Shown piece after piece: positions 25,512-36,616 of a stretch of DNA of 64,000 bases (position 1 is its first letter; every line of letters begins with the position of its first letter). The notes beneath the pieces are model-generated. The model was not told the origin of the DNA, ran no database searches, and was given only the letters and a program-made list of their open reading frames with translations. Source of the DNA: Micromonospora avicenniae (lineage in GTDB: Bacteria > Actinomycetota > Actinomycetes > Mycobacteriales > Micromonosporaceae); assembly GCF_900156065.1 (NCBI RefSeq), contig NZ_FTNF01000001.1, positions 496,001 to 560,000 of the forward strand, read 5' to 3'. Made by a program: the position numbers and the translations under genes.

Positions 25512-26141
25512 TCACAGCCGGTACTCCGCGGGCAGCCCGGTGCCGCGTAGTTCGGCGGGCAGGTGCGCGACGTCGTTGAAGGCGATCAGGGTGGGCGGCA
25601 CGCCGGTCCGGTAGCGGATGACGGTCAGACCGGCGTTGTGATGGTTCAGGCCCAGCCAGCGCGACCCGGGTGCACCCAGCGCGTCCCGCACCAGCCACCC
25701 GATCAGGAAGGTGTGCGTGACGACCAGGTCGTACCGGTCGCCGCCGTCGGGCGCTCCGGCGAACCTGCGCACCGCCTCCGCCGTCAGCCGCGGCCCGTCG
25801 GCCCGTTCGGCCGGGTCGAAGCCGGCCAGCAGCCGGGCGTACGCGGGCGGCAGCCCGGCTGCCGGCGTGTCCTCCGGCAGGTGGTCGCCGGCGAGTTCGG
25901 TGGCGTTTACCGGGACTCCGGGGAGTGCGGCCGACACCAACCGGGCGGTCTCCGCGGCCCGGGGCAACGGCCCGTGGTGGATCGCGTCGACCGGTACGCC
26001 GCGCAGCCGCTCGCCGAGCAGTTCCGCCTGGCGACGCCCCCGGATGGAGAGTCCCGCCTCCGGCGGGTCGGTGCCCGGCGGTGTCTCCGGCGGCACGTCC
26101 TGTTCGCCGTGCCTGGCCAGTAGGAGCAGTCGCGTCGGCAT
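25512..26141 (-). CDS. Histidine phosphatase superfamily protein
   Basis: This 209-residue protein carries the RHG motif LLLARHGEQDV at the N-terminus, the second-site Arg in GPLPRAAETARLV, and the C-terminal catalytic VVTHTFLIGWLVRDAL. These phosphomutase-like enzymes hydrolyse phosphate esters through a phosphohistidine. The substrate is not inferable. The ATG at 26141 has GAGGAG 5-6 nt upstream. Confidence 0.85.
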   Translation of the reverse strand: MPTRLLLLARHGEQDVPPETPPGTDPPEAGLSIRGRRQAELLGERLRGVPVDAIHHGPLPRAAETARLVSAALPGVPVNATELAGDHLPEDTPAAGLPPAYARLLAGFDPAERADGPRLTAEAVRRFAGAPDGGDRYDLVVTHTFLIGWLVRDALGAPGSRWLGLNHHNAGLTVIRYRTGVPPTLIAFNDVAHLPAELRGTGLPAEYRL

Positions 26142-26223
26142 TCGGCTCCTCACACGTCTCGGGAGGCGTGATGTTAGTCGCGCCTCCCGAGACGCGGGTG
26201 CCCGGACCGCCCGGGCACGGTGG

Positions 26224-26640
26224 TCAGCTCTCGCGCATCTGGCCGATACGGATCTTGTTGCCGAACGGGTCGCGGATGCCGAAGTCGATCCCGTACGGCT
26301 TCTCGGTCGGCTCGTCCGTGATCTCGACCCCCTTGGCGACGAGCGTCTCGTACGTCTTGTGCGCGTCGTCGGTGGTGATGCAGAGCCAACCACCCATGGC
26401 GCCCTTGCTCAGCAGCTCGCGAACCTGCTCGGCGGTCGCCGGGTCGAGCGCCGGCGCCCCGGGCTTCTCCAGCAAGATCTCCCGGCCCTTGTCGCCGGGG
26501 ACGTTGACCGTGAGCCAACGCATGAAGCCGAGGTCGACGTCGGTGTTCACTTCGAGACCGAGCTTGCCGACGTAGAAGTCGAGCGCCTCGTCCTGGTCGA
26601 GAACATAGATCGAGGATCGGGTGAGTGCGTTCAAAGTCAT
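26224..26640 (-). CDS. VOC-family glyoxalase/dioxygenase-like protein
   Basis: This 138-residue protein has two beta-alpha-beta units of the vicinal-oxygen-chelate fold: ALTRSSIYVLDQDEALDFYV with RWLTVNVPGDKGREILLEKP, and GGWLCITTDDAHKTYETL with GIRDPFGNKIRIGQ at the end. Members include glyoxalases and bleomycin-binding proteins. It is followed on the same strand logic by an AraC gene 35 bp upstream of it, so the pair is probably one operon in which AraC controls the VOC gene. Confidence 0.87.
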   Translation of the reverse strand: MTLNALTRSSIYVLDQDEALDFYVGKLGLEVNTDVDLGFMRWLTVNVPGDKGREILLEKPGAPALDPATAEQVRELLSKGAMGGWLCITTDDAHKTYETLVAKGVEITDEPTEKPYGIDFGIRDPFGNKIRIGQMRES

Positions 26641-26675
26641 GCCCAAGACGCTAGAGGGCTGCCCTGACCTGCTGC

Positions 26676-27074
26676 TTATCCAAAACTGCTCGGTCTGGTC
26701 CAGGCCTTGGTGAAGCAGGTCGGCACGTCCACCGGCGCCTTGCGCCTGCGGTACTCGGTCGGGGACTCCCCGACGATCTGCCGGAAGGTGCGGCTGAAGG
26801 TACCGAGGCTGCTGAAGCCGACCGCGAAGCAGATGTCGGTGACGTCCTGCTCGGTCTGCACGAGCAGGTACATGGCCCGCTCGATCCGCCGCCGCTGCAG
26901 GTAGCGGTGCGGGGTCTCGCCGAACGTGGTGCGGAACGTGCGGACGAAGTGCGCCTCGGACACGTGGGCTATCCGGGCCAGCGCCGGGATGTCCAGCGGA
27001 TCGGCGTACGACCGGTCCATCGCGTCGCGGGCGCGCAGCATCGCCCGGTTCGACGCCTCGACCGCTCGACTCAC
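26676..27074 (-). CDS. AraC-family transcriptional regulator (DNA-binding domain only)
   Basis: This 132-residue protein is essentially the AraC double helix-turn-helix: AMDRSYADPLDIPALARIAH and VSEAHFVRTFRTTFGETPHR for the first, and ICFAVGFSSLGTFSRTFRQ with VGESPTEYRRR for the second. It lacks a separate sensor domain. GTG at 27074 has GGGAGGAG 5 nt upstream. It sits 35 bp before the VOC gene it probably regulates. Confidence 0.88.
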   Translation of the reverse strand: MSRAVEASNRAMLRARDAMDRSYADPLDIPALARIAHVSEAHFVRTFRTTFGETPHRYLQRRRIERAMYLLVQTEQDVTDICFAVGFSSLGTFSRTFRQIVGESPTEYRRRKAPVDVPTCFTKAWTRPSSFG

Positions 27075-27100
27075 CGTTCTCCTCCCACGCTCACGGCCAG

Positions 27101-27182
27101 GCTACCGACGCCGTGACCAGGCCCCAACGGCCGCTCGGCCGGGCTACCGACGCCGTGACCAGGCCCCAACGGCCGCTCGGCC
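27101..27182. repeat. 42-bp direct tandem duplication
   Basis: Copies at 27101-27142 and 27143-27182 are identical except at the edges. The duplication falls just upstream of the AraC gene and downstream of the decayed LysR gene. Confidence 0.85.
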
Positions 27183-27199
27183 GCGCCGACAGGGCCGTC

Positions 27200-27474
27200 C
27201 GGGGACTGCTCGACACGCCGCGGCCGGCGTGCCCGCGGCCGGTTCCGCGCGGCGCTGGCCAGGGTCCGGTGCGCCTCGGCGAACAGGGCCCCGGGCGGCC
27301 GTCAGCTCGACCCGGCGGATACTGCGGACGAAGAGTTCGGCATCCAGATCCCGCTCCAACGCCCGGATTTGGGCGGATAATCCGGATTGCGCCAGGCGCA
27401 TCCGCTCCGCCGCCCGGGTGAAGTGGCGTTCCTCGGCGACCGCCGCGAAAGTGCTCCAGGTGCCGCAACTCCAT
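27200..27474 (-). pseudogene. LysR-family regulator remnant with frameshifts
   Basis: The ATG at 27474 opens MELRHLEHF, the canonical LysR start. The helix-turn-helix then continues in another frame (AVAEERHFTRAAERMRLAQS, then SAQIRALERDLDAELFV), and a third segment (ALFAEAHRTLASAARN) lies in yet another frame. At the first break a run of three T suggests a one-base insertion after the His codon. No effector domain follows. It is divergent from the aldo-keto reductase, where a live LysR would be expected to act. Confidence 0.82.
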
Positions 27475-27545
27475 GATTGAGCAGACCACCGAGATCGGGC
27501 AGTGGGAACTGCCGCCACCGCCCGTCAATGAATCACAGGAGTGCC

Positions 27546-28577
<1,032 letters not shown>

Positions 28578-28592
28578 CACCGGCACCGGTAC

Positions 28593-28620
28593 GGGTCGGA
28601 GCGCCACGGCGTTCCGACCC
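28593..28620 (+). terminator. Terminator after the aldo/keto reductase gene
   Basis: Arms 28593-28605 and 28608-28620 pair over 13 positions (one is G-U), with a very tight loop, 15 bp past the stop. Confidence 0.65.
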
Positions 28621-28691
28621 GCCGCGCCGCTCGCGCCGGAACCGTTCTCCGTCCCTACTACGCCCCTCGACGTGACCGGCCGGTCGTGCTG

Positions 28692-28817
28692 TCACTGATA
28701 GCGCCTGCCGGGCCGTCGGGCGCTGGTCGACTTGTTGATCACGGTATCCCTGCCCCTGCGGCGCCTCATGATGGATTTCGCCCTCTTCTTCAACCCCGTC
28801 AGGATCCTGGCCTTCAT
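28692..28817 (-). CDS. Possible small basic protein, 41 residues
   Basis: The ATG at 28817 has AAGGGAGG 6 nt upstream, a strong ribosome site. The product (MKARILTGLKKRAKSIMRRR, continuing to RRYQ) is extremely basic and includes an amphipathic Lys/Arg helix. No family is recognised. It lies alone in a 650-bp intergenic stretch. It could be a nucleic-acid-binding or membrane-active peptide, or a chance frame in GC-rich DNA. Confidence 0.4.
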   Translation of the reverse strand: MKARILTGLKKRAKSIMRRRRGRDTVINKSTSARRPGRRYQ

Positions 28818-29225
28818 CTCCGGCCTCCCTTCCTCACTCGGATCAGCCGCGGCGGTTCCGCACGAGTGGGCCGGCCGGACGCACGGCTCAGGCGTGATCC
28901 TTCGCGCATCGCGGCTCACGTACCCGGCGCGACAGCCGTCATTCATCGGCGTCGCGGTCACCGGCGCAAGGCATCGACCGCTCCGGGGCCGGTCCTTCCG
29001 TCGCACTCGGCGGAATTACCGTTAACTGCCTACCCGCCCCTTTTCGTACCCGGAGCAGCCCTCGTCGTGCCCCACCGGGCTCGCCTGCTGGGCCCCAACG
29101 TTCACGCCGGAACTCAGCCCCTCGTGCACCTCAGCGACGACGGACCTCGGCGCCTTCGAGCCTGAACACTTTGGCGACCGATCGGCAATGTCAGGTTGGA
29201 AGCACGGAGTATGCCGAGGAGGGTC
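28818..29225. other. Intergenic region upstream of the sigma factor gene
   Basis: About 400 bp with no supportable gene. It presumably carries the promoter of the sigma-factor operon, but I see no clear -35/-10 pair. Confidence 0.4.
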
Positions 29226-29798
29226 ATGGCTTCGGACGCGGATTTGATAGGCCGGTCGCTCGATGGCGACGTCGACGCCTTCGTGGAGCTGGTCGAGCGT
29301 CATGAGGTCGCGGTCGGCTCGTACCTCGCTCGTCGGGCGGGGCGCGATGCGGCCGAGGACCTGCTGGGCGAGGTTTGGGTGGCGGCGTTCGAGTCGCGGG
29401 CGTCGTACGACCGGTCGTACGACGACGCGCGGCCGTGGCTGTTCGGGGTGGCGCTGAACCGGTTGCGTCGCTACTGGCGGTCCCGGCCGTCCGAGGAGTT
29501 GGTCGCGGACCTGACAAACCTGGCTACCGGCTGGGATCCGTGGTCGGCGGTCGACCTCGGCGTGGACGCCCGGGCCGTACTCCGGTCGGCCCTGATGCGG
29601 CTCAGACCCGAAGAGCGGGAGGTCCTGAGGCTCGTCGCATGGGAGGACCTGACGGCAGCCGACGCCGCGCGGGCGCTCGGCATGCCGGCCGGCACCGCCC
29701 GGCGTCTGCTGAGCCAGGCCAGGACGGCGTTGCGCGACGCACCGGGGGTGTCCGCGCTTCTGAAGGAAAGCAACAGCGCGAAGGAGAGACACCGATGA
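29226..29798 (+). CDS. ECF-type RNA polymerase sigma factor
   Basis: This 190-residue sigma-70 family protein has region 2 (GDVDAFVELVERHEVAVGSY, then DLLGEVWVAAFESRASYDRS with WLFGVALNRLRRYWRS) and region 4 (LRPEEREVLRLVAWEDLTAA, then ALGMPAGTARRLLSQART). Region 3 is missing, as in ECF sigmas. ATG 29226 has GAGGAGGG 4-5 nt upstream. Its stop overlaps the next start (ATGA), so the membrane protein after it is translationally coupled. Confidence 0.9.
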   Translation: MASDADLIGRSLDGDVDAFVELVERHEVAVGSYLARRAGRDAAEDLLGEVWVAAFESRASYDRSYDDARPWLFGVALNRLRRYWRSRPSEELVADLTNLATGWDPWSAVDLGVDARAVLRSALMRLRPEEREVLRLVAWEDLTAADAARALGMPAGTARRLLSQARTALRDAPGVSALLKESNSAKERHR

Positions 29799-30931
29799 CC
29801 GACGAGCTGGATCTGGTCGGTGAGTTGGGTAGCGCGGAACCACTGCGCCCGGAGGCGTATCAGCGGGCGCGGGCGGTGCTGCGGGCAGCGATGGCCGACC
29901 CCGGAACCGTGCGGTTGCTGGGCGCGATATCAGCGGAGGACAAAACTATGGAGACGAATTCCACCATGGAACCGAAGACCACGCGGGATCACGAATCCAG
30001 CCCGGCGACCCAGCGCCGCCGAGGGATCGGCATCGCGGGCCGGTTCGGCATCGGCGCCGTAGGGGTTGCCGCCGCAGCGGCGGTCGTCGCGCTGGCACTC
30101 AACTCGTCGGCGACCGGGAGCGCGGTGGTCGGCAACGATTCGTCGGCCGCCGTAGGGTCGGCCACCGTCGAGGGGTCCGGCGAGCGTGCGCCGCTACTGA
30201 CTCTGGCCGGGAACATCGAGACGATGACCTCATCGACCGGCGACGCGTGGCTGGTGAAGGCGACTCAGGTCAACGGCACCAAGACCATGCAGGTCGTCTA
30301 CACGCTGTACACCGACGGTCGCGAGATCTACACGGGCAACAGCGTGGCGGACATCAAGGGTGCCATCACCAGCCACCAGGACCAGATGAAGGTCGGCGGC
30401 TATGCTCCGCTCCTCCAGGCGGCCGTCGCCGCAGCGGACAGCAGCCCGGCCGACGGACGGACCCAGATGCTCAAAGCGGCCAAGGACCCGCTGGTCGGCC
30501 TCGACCCCACGGCGCAGAAGGTGGAGTGGGACAAGGGACAGGCGGCCGCCCAGGCGATCATTAAGCAGAAGGGCGGCAACGTCCCGCCGAAGCCGTACAG
30601 CCCTCAGGCCGTCCAGCAGCACTTCGACAACGCCCTGTGGACGCACAGCACCACGGCGCTGTCCGCCGGCGGCGGCAACACGCAGGTACGGTCAGGTGTA
30701 CTGCGTCTGCTGTCCACCATCTCCGCGGTCAGCGTCAAGGACTCGACCACCAACGGCAAGGCCACGCTGACGATCACCGCGGGCCCCGAGGTGTTCGGCG
30801 GCCAGGGCGGCGAGGTGCTGACCATCGACGCCAGGACCGGCATGCTGGTCATGGATGTGTCCACCGTGCCGGGCCTTCCCAAGGCCTCCACGACGTACGA
30901 GTCCTCCCGGGTGACGACGGCCGACCTCTAG
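29795..30931 (+). CDS. CU044_5270-type membrane protein coupled to the sigma factor
   Basis: This 378-residue protein has a cytoplasmic N-terminus of ~75 residues, a membrane helix near 82-103 (GIGAVGVAAAAAVVALAL), and a long extracellular domain of ~270 residues with strands similar to the actinobacterial CU044_5270 family. Such genes routinely follow ECF sigma genes. A role as anti-sigma or sensor partner is inference, because no zinc-binding anti-sigma motif (HxxxCxxC) is present. GAAGGAG lies 8-9 nt before the ATG. Confidence 0.75.
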   Translation: MTDELDLVGELGSAEPLRPEAYQRARAVLRAAMADPGTVRLLGAISAEDKTMETNSTMEPKTTRDHESSPATQRRRGIGIAGRFGIGAVGVAAAAAVVALALNSSATGSAVVGNDSSAAVGSATVEGSGERAPLLTLAGNIETMTSSTGDAWLVKATQVNGTKTMQVVYTLYTDGREIYTGNSVADIKGAITSHQDQMKVGGYAPLLQAAVAAADSSPADGRTQMLKAAKDPLVGLDPTAQKVEWDKGQAAAQAIIKQKGGNVPPKPYSPQAVQQHFDNALWTHSTTALSAGGGNTQVRSGVLRLLSTISAVSVKDSTTNGKATLTITAGPEVFGGQGGEVLTIDARTGMLVMDVSTVPGLPKASTTYESSRVTTADL

Positions 30932-30966
30932 GCCGGCAACTTCCCGCCCACCCAGCGTTACTCGCA

Positions 30967-31004
30967 GACGGTGCGGGCCGCGTTCCCAGACGGCCCGCAC
31001 CGTC
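30967..31004 (+). terminator. Terminator after the sigma/membrane-protein operon
   Basis: Perfect 14-bp arms (30967-30980 and 30991-31004) around a 10-nt loop, followed by the T-rich GTTCTGCGTTT, 36 bp past the stop. Confidence 0.8.
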
Positions 31005-31547
31005 GTTCTGCGTTTCAAGCTATGTCCACAAAGTACGGACGATCACACGGTGGGCCTCGCGTCCACCCCGCGACCGCCCCCAGCTCGCCGACGCCGCTGG
31101 CGTGCACTCCCCCACGCCGCGCGGGCTTGTGGCCGCACGGCCCGGCCGGCTGCCGGCCTACCACCACACCCTGAGCGATCTGTCGCTCTGCGACGGCCTT
31201 CCGGGCCTTCCGCTCTCCGCGCCAGCCACCGGGCGTCTGGCGTGACGGCCGCGGAGCGACAGCGACAGCGGCCGGCGCGCGCCCAGGCGGCGGCGCGTGC
31301 GGCCCGCCAAGGGCCGTCTTGAAGACGCCGCAGGTTGTCGCCGCCGGCTGCCGGCACCGACCGCCGGCAAAGGTGGTTCAAGTTTTCTGTACCAGCCGGC
31401 GATGTTCCTTACGCGACCTGGCCTGAGCGGCTTCGCGGCCTGGCACAACCCCTGCCTTATGCATCTCAGGCCTTGACGCGGATAGCTAATCGACTTAACT
31501 TTATGGCTATCTCAGTTAGCGTCATCGCCTCGCCCCAGGAGACCGCC
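31005..31547. other. Gene-free stretch with regulatory sequence at its right end
   Basis: About 540 bp. I find no protein-like frame in 31005-31460. The right end (31470-31520) is unusually AT-rich and carries the promoter and dyads listed separately. Confidence 0.5.
31473..31520 (+). promoter_or_regulatory. Promoter with overlapping dyad, upstream of the lone membrane protein
   Basis: -35 TTGACG (31473-31478), 17-bp spacer, -10 TAACTT (31496-31501). GATAGC (31481-31486) and GCTATC (31506-31511) form a perfect dyad spanning the -10. GCTAA (31484-31488) and TTAGC (31516-31520) form a second. This is typical of an operator blocking RNA polymerase. Confidence 0.55.
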
Positions 31548-32207
31548 ATGCCCCTCTCCCGCAACCGCCTCGCCGCCGCATCGTTGATCGCGGCCGGAGT
31601 CTTGTTCTTCCTTTACCCGGCACTGCGACCGTGGGCCGACGAGTCCACAGCGGCCGGCGCGGTGCACGCCATGTCCTCGCCGTGGTGGGCTGCGACCCAT
31701 CTCTTCGCGATGATCGGGTTCATCCTCGTCCCGCTGGCACTGCTCCACGTCGACCAGACCGCCGCGGTCATCATGTGGATCGGCGCCGGGCTGACTCTGC
31801 CGTACTACGGCGCGGAGGACTTCGCGCTGAACACGATCGCCACCAAGGTGGCGGACGGACAGCAGCTGGACCTGCTTGATCTCGCCCAGAGCATCCGCTA
31901 CCACCCGACTGCCATCACCACCTTCGGCGTCGGACTCGTCCTGCTGGCGGTCGGTGCGGTGTGGGCCGCCGTGGCGGTCTGGCGGGCCGGCGTCCCGCGT
32001 CGTTTCAGCGGGGTGCTCTTTGGTGCTGGATTCGCCTTGTTCCTCCCGCAGTTCTTCGTCAGCGAGACCGGGCGGATCGGGCACGGCGTCCTGATGGCCG
32101 CCGGGTGCGGGTGGCTCGCCGTGGCACTCTGGCGAGCCCCGTCCGCGCCGGTTCGTCGCTCGCGCCACACCCGCCCCGACCGGTTCGTTCCAGAGCCGGC
32201 GGTCTAA
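31548..32207 (+). CDS. Seven-helix-type membrane protein of unknown function
   Basis: This 219-residue protein has hydrophobic helices near 8-25, 45-70, 78-95, 120-145, 150-168 and 172-190. Charged loops are short and there is no signal peptidase site. I do not recognise the family. It has an AGGAG 6 nt before ATG 31548. The strong, operator-like promoter upstream suggests conditional expression. Confidence 0.7.
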   Translation: MPLSRNRLAAASLIAAGVLFFLYPALRPWADESTAAGAVHAMSSPWWAATHLFAMIGFILVPLALLHVDQTAAVIMWIGAGLTLPYYGAEDFALNTIATKVADGQQLDLLDLAQSIRYHPTAITTFGVGLVLLAVGAVWAAVAVWRAGVPRRFSGVLFGAGFALFLPQFFVSETGRIGHGVLMAAGCGWLAVALWRAPSAPVRRSRHTRPDRFVPEPAV

Positions 32208-32460
32208 CGGCAGCATCGCCAGACCCCACAGCCAGCAACGTCGCAGCCAGGGTCGTACACCCTTACAGGCTCCCGGCGTGGAGGTGCGTGGCCGCTGGTG
32301 GGACGGGTCGTTGGGCAGGATCGCTCGGCGGGATACGCTCACGCCAACCTTGACGCGATGCGTCAGGCGCTCGGCTAGCTCAACGGGCGGCTGTCATGAA
32401 CCGCGTTGCTGTCATCTCGTCGTCTCGCGGCAACCATCGGCCGAAAACGCCTTGTGGAAT
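32208..32460. other. Intergenic, no feature recognised
   Basis: About 250 bp between the membrane protein and the tRNA. No supportable frame or hairpin was found. Confidence 0.4.
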
Positions 32461-32537
32461 TGGAGCCCCCGGCCGGGATCGAACCGGCGACATCTCGCTT
32501 ACAAGGCGAGTGCTCTGGCCAGCTGAGCTACAGGGGC
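32461..32537 (-). tRNA. tRNA-Thr (anticodon TGT)
   Basis: The minus-strand cloverleaf has acceptor GCCCCTG pairing with CGGGGGC (one G-U), the D-arm TAGCTCAGCTGGCCAGAGC, an anticodon stem CTCGC/GCGAG with loop CTTGTAA (anticodon TGT, reading ACA), and the T-arm GCCGGTTCGATCCCGGC. A CCA end is encoded (32463-32461). Confidence 0.95.
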
Positions 32538-32891
32538 GCTGGTTTTCGTGGCCAGCATAGCGACTGACGTCCGGATTTCCCGCTCGGCAGGCCCTCCCAG
32601 CACGGAAAACGTCAACATCCCGACGGCGACCGGAGTGATTGAGGCGCTAGGGCGCGGTGATTGATGTCCGCCCGTGCCCGCTTGACCGGAATGCCCACCC
32701 GGGTGGGGTGCCGAAGATCGCTCGCCGCTTGGCGGCGTCCGCAAAGGCGTCTACGGTGCAATGACACGGACGTCATAATCGGCCGCCCCTCGACCGGTTC
32801 CCTGCCCCCGTTGGCCGGCGCGACAAGCGCCGGTCGCTCCTTCACTCGGATCGTCCGGCACGTTCCTGCCGGTGAAAGGAAGCGCACGACC
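32538..32891. promoter_or_regulatory. Upstream region of msiK and tRNA-Thr
   Basis: 354 bp without a gene. CATAAT at 32774-32779 is a good -10 candidate for msiK, about 110 bp before its start, but the -35 17 bp upstream (CTACGG) is weak. Confidence 0.4.
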
Positions 32892-33983
<1,092 letters not shown>

Positions 33984-33996
33984 CGTACGACCCGAA

Positions 33997-34029
33997 AAGG
34001 GGCGGCCCGCCATCGGCGGACCGCCCCTT
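33997..34029. terminator. Shared terminator of msiK and rlmB
   Basis: 15-position stem with one mismatch (33997-34011 with 34015-34029), a 3-nt loop, and a trailing TTCTTCG. It lies between convergent stops at 33983 and 34056. Confidence 0.88.
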
Positions 34030-34055
34030 CTTCGTCGTCTGGCTTTTGAACTACC

Positions 34056-35192
34056 TCACTCGGCGGCCGAACGGCGCCGCGCCACCTCGGCGAGGGTGAC
34101 CGCGGCGGCGACGCTCGCGTTCAGCGACTCCACGTCCGACACCATCGGGATACGCACGGTCAGGTCGCAGGTCTCCCCGACGAGCCGGGACAACCCGCGC
34201 CCCTCCGAGCCGACCACCACGACGACCGGCCCGACCGCGGCTTCCAGGTCGTACAGGTCGGTCTCGCCGTCCGCGTCCAGGCCCACCACCATGAACCCAG
34301 CGCTCTTGCACGCCTTCAGCGACCGGGTCAGGTTGGTCACCTGGGCGACCGGGACGCGCGCCGCCGCGCCGGCGCTGGTCCGCCAGGCGGTCGCGGTGAT
34401 GCCGGCGGCCCGCCGTTCGGGTACGAAGACACCCTGCGCGCCGAACGCGGCGGCGGAACGGAGCACCGCGCCGAGGTTGCGTGGGTCGGTGACTCCGTCC
34501 AGCGCGACGAGCAGCGGCGCCGGCTGCTCCACAGCAGCGGCCAGCATGTCCTCAAACGGCTGGTACGCGAAGGGCGGCACCTGGAGGCCGACCCCCTGGT
34601 GCAGCACCCCGCCGGTCATCCGGTCCAGCTCGGCCCGGCTCACCTCGAGGATCGCGATGCCCCGGTCGGCGGCCGTCCGAACGATCTCGTTGATCCGGTC
34701 GTCGATGTCGATGCCCTGGGCGGTGTAGAGCGCGGTCGCCGGCACACCGGCACGCAGCGACTCCACCACCGGGTTGCGGCCCACCAGCAGCTCGGGCGCG
34801 TCCCGGGACGGGTTGGACTTGCGCCCGGGGGCGACCCGCGGGCCGGTCCGACCGGTCGGCTTGCCACCGCGGCCGGCCGCACCGCGACCGCCGCCGCCCG
34901 CCGGAACACCCCGGCCGCCACCCTTGCCCCAGGTGGTGTCCTTGCTGCCGGGCTGGCCGATCTTGGGAGCACGCCCCTCCTCGGCAGCGGCCCGACGCTC
35001 CTTCTCCTGCTTCCAAGCGGTGCGCTGGGGCAGCTTCTCAGTGCCCGAGTACGCCTTGTGCCAGGGCCGCTCGTCGGCCGGCAGGGTACGCCCCCGGCCG
35101 GCGAGGGCGTCCCGGTTCTTGCCGCCGGAGCCCTTCGGGGCGCCCGCCTTGGGCGTCACCCGCCGACCGCGACGCTGGGAGTTGCCAGCCAT
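34056..35192 (-). CDS. rlmB: 23S rRNA (guanosine-2'-O)-methyltransferase RlmB (TrmH family)
   Basis: This 378-residue SPOUT methyltransferase carries the family motifs [35 protein letters not shown] and [18 protein letters not shown], which form the trefoil knot and SAM site. A substrate-binding L30-like domain is at ~140-215 ([19 protein letters not shown]). The first ~130 residues are a basic Gly/Arg/Lys-rich extension common in actinobacteria. It methylates G2251-type sites in the peptidyl-transferase loop of E. coli (family knowledge). It overlaps the cysS stop (TGATG). Confidence 0.92.
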   Translation of the reverse strand: MAGNSQRRGRRVTPKAGAPKGSGGKNRDALAGRGRTLPADERPWHKAYSGTEKLPQRTAWKQEKERRAAAEEGRAPKIGQPGSKDTTWGKGGGRGVPAGGGGRGAAGRGGKPTGRTGPRVAPGRKSNPSRDAPELLVGRNPVVESLRAGVPATALYTAQGIDIDDRINEIVRTAADRGIAILEVSRAELDRMTGGVLHQGVGLQVPPFAYQPFEDMLAAAVEQPAPLLVALDGVTDPRNLGAVLRSAAAFGAQGVFVPERRAAGITATAWRTSAGAAARVPVAQVTNLTRSLKACKSAGFMVVGLDADGETDLYDLEAAVGPVVVVVGSEGRGLSRLVGETCDLTVRIPMVSDVESLNASVAAAVTLAEVARRRSAAE

Positions 35193-36610
35193 CAGATCTT
35201 CTGCTCTCCAATAGTCCAACGGGGGCCCTGGGGGGTGTCCTCGACCACCACACCGGCCTGCTTGAGCTGGTCACGTACGGCGTCCGCGGCGGCCCAGTCC
35301 TTACGGGCGCGGGCCTGCGCGCGCTGCTCCAGGGCCAGAGCCACGAGGGAATCCACCACATCACGCAGGTCGTCCGCCTGGCCGCCGGCGGTCCACGCCG
35401 GGTCGAGGGGGTCGATGCCGAGGATATCCAGCATTGCGCGGGTGGCGGCCAGCGCCGTGCGGACGGTCACATCGTCGCCGCCCGTCAACGCGGTGTTGCC
35501 GTCGCGAACGACCTCGTGCAACACGGCCAGCGCGGCGGAGGTGTTCAGGTCGTCGTCCATCGCCTCGACGAACGGGGCCGGCAACTCGCCGAGCAGACCG
35601 GGACCGACCCGCTCGGCAGCACGCTGCACGAACCCCTCGATCCGCCGGTACGCGGTGGCCGCCTCGCGGAGCGCCTCCTCGGAATAGTCGATCCGGGAGC
35701 GGTAGTGCGCCGCCGCGTAGTAGTAGCGCAGCTCCACCGGCCGTACGCCGAGCGACCGGACGTACGCCAGGTCGAGGGTGTTGCCGAGCGACTTGCCCAT
35801 CTTCGCTCCGCCGATGCTGAGCAGGCCGTGGTGCACCCAGTAGCGGGCGAAGGGCAGGCCGGCGGACCTCGACTGGGCCAGCTCGTTCTCGTGGTGCGGG
35901 AAGGTCAGGTCGAGCCCGCCGCCGTGGATGTCGAACTCCGCCCCGAGATAGCGCCAGCACATCGCCGAGCACTCGATGTGCCAGCCGGGACGACCCCGGC
36001 CCCACGGCGACGGCCAGTACGCGTCCGCCGGCTCGTCGGGCTTGGCGCCCTTCCACAGGGCGAAGTCACGCGGGTCGCGCTTGCCCCGGTCGGGGGCGTC
36101 ACCTGCCGACTGCATGTCGTCCGGCGACTGGTTGGACAGCGAACCGTACTCCGGCCAGGACATGACATCGAAGTAGACGTCGCCGGAGCCGTCGAGCGCC
36201 GGGTAGGCGTGGCCGTCGGCGATCAGCTTGCCGATCAGCTCGTGCATCTCCGGGATGTGCCCGGTCGCCCGCGGCTCGTACGTCGGCGGCAACACGTTGA
36301 GCTGCCGGTACGCGTCAGCCAGAATCTGCTCGTTGGCGTAGGCGATCGACCAGAACGGCCGCCCCTGCTCCTGCGCCTTGACCAGGATCTTGTCGTCGAT
36401 GTCGGTCAGGTTGCGGACGAACGTGACCTGGTAGCCCTCGGCGGTCAGCCAACGGCGCAGGATGTCGTAGTTCACTCCGGAGCGAAGGTGACCGATGTGC
36501 GGCGGCGCCTGGAGGGTGAGACCACACAGGTAGACGGCCACCTTGCCGGCTTCGCGGGGAACGAACTCCCGGACCGATCGGGTGGCGGTGTCATACAAGC
36601 GCAGCGTCAC
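35192..36610 (-). CDS. cysS: Cysteinyl-tRNA synthetase
   Basis: This 472-residue class I synthetase has zinc ligands in YLCGLT (~28), HIECSAMCW and [15 protein letters not shown], a HIGH box as PHIGHLRSG, and the KMSKS loop as [11 protein letters not shown]. The length is normal, and the [15 protein letters not shown] form separates it from the related MshC ligase. The GTG at 36610 has no ribosome site. TACCCT lies 6 nt upstream, so a leaderless start is likely. It is coupled to rlmB, the usual actinobacterial pair. Confidence 0.94.
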   Translation of the reverse strand: MTLRLYDTATRSVREFVPREAGKVAVYLCGLTLQAPPHIGHLRSGVNYDILRRWLTAEGYQVTFVRNLTDIDDKILVKAQEQGRPFWSIAYANEQILADAYRQLNVLPPTYEPRATGHIPEMHELIGKLIADGHAYPALDGSGDVYFDVMSWPEYGSLSNQSPDDMQSAGDAPDRGKRDPRDFALWKGAKPDEPADAYWPSPWGRGRPGWHIECSAMCWRYLGAEFDIHGGGLDLTFPHHENELAQSRSAGLPFARYWVHHGLLSIGGAKMGKSLGNTLDLAYVRSLGVRPVELRYYYAAAHYRSRIDYSEEALREAATAYRRIEGFVQRAAERVGPGLLGELPAPFVEAMDDDLNTSAALAVLHEVVRDGNTALTGGDDVTVRTALAATRAMLDILGIDPLDPAWTAGGQADDLRDVVDSLVALALEQRAQARARKDWAAADAVRDQLKQAGVVVEDTPQGPRWTIGEQKI

Positions 36611-36616
36611 CGTACA

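Noticed and set aside
31005..31460. Remnant gene between the sigma operon and the membrane protein
   Set aside because: Frames in this stretch have no recognisable motif or ribosome site and show no consistent codon pattern. I could not support even a pseudogene.
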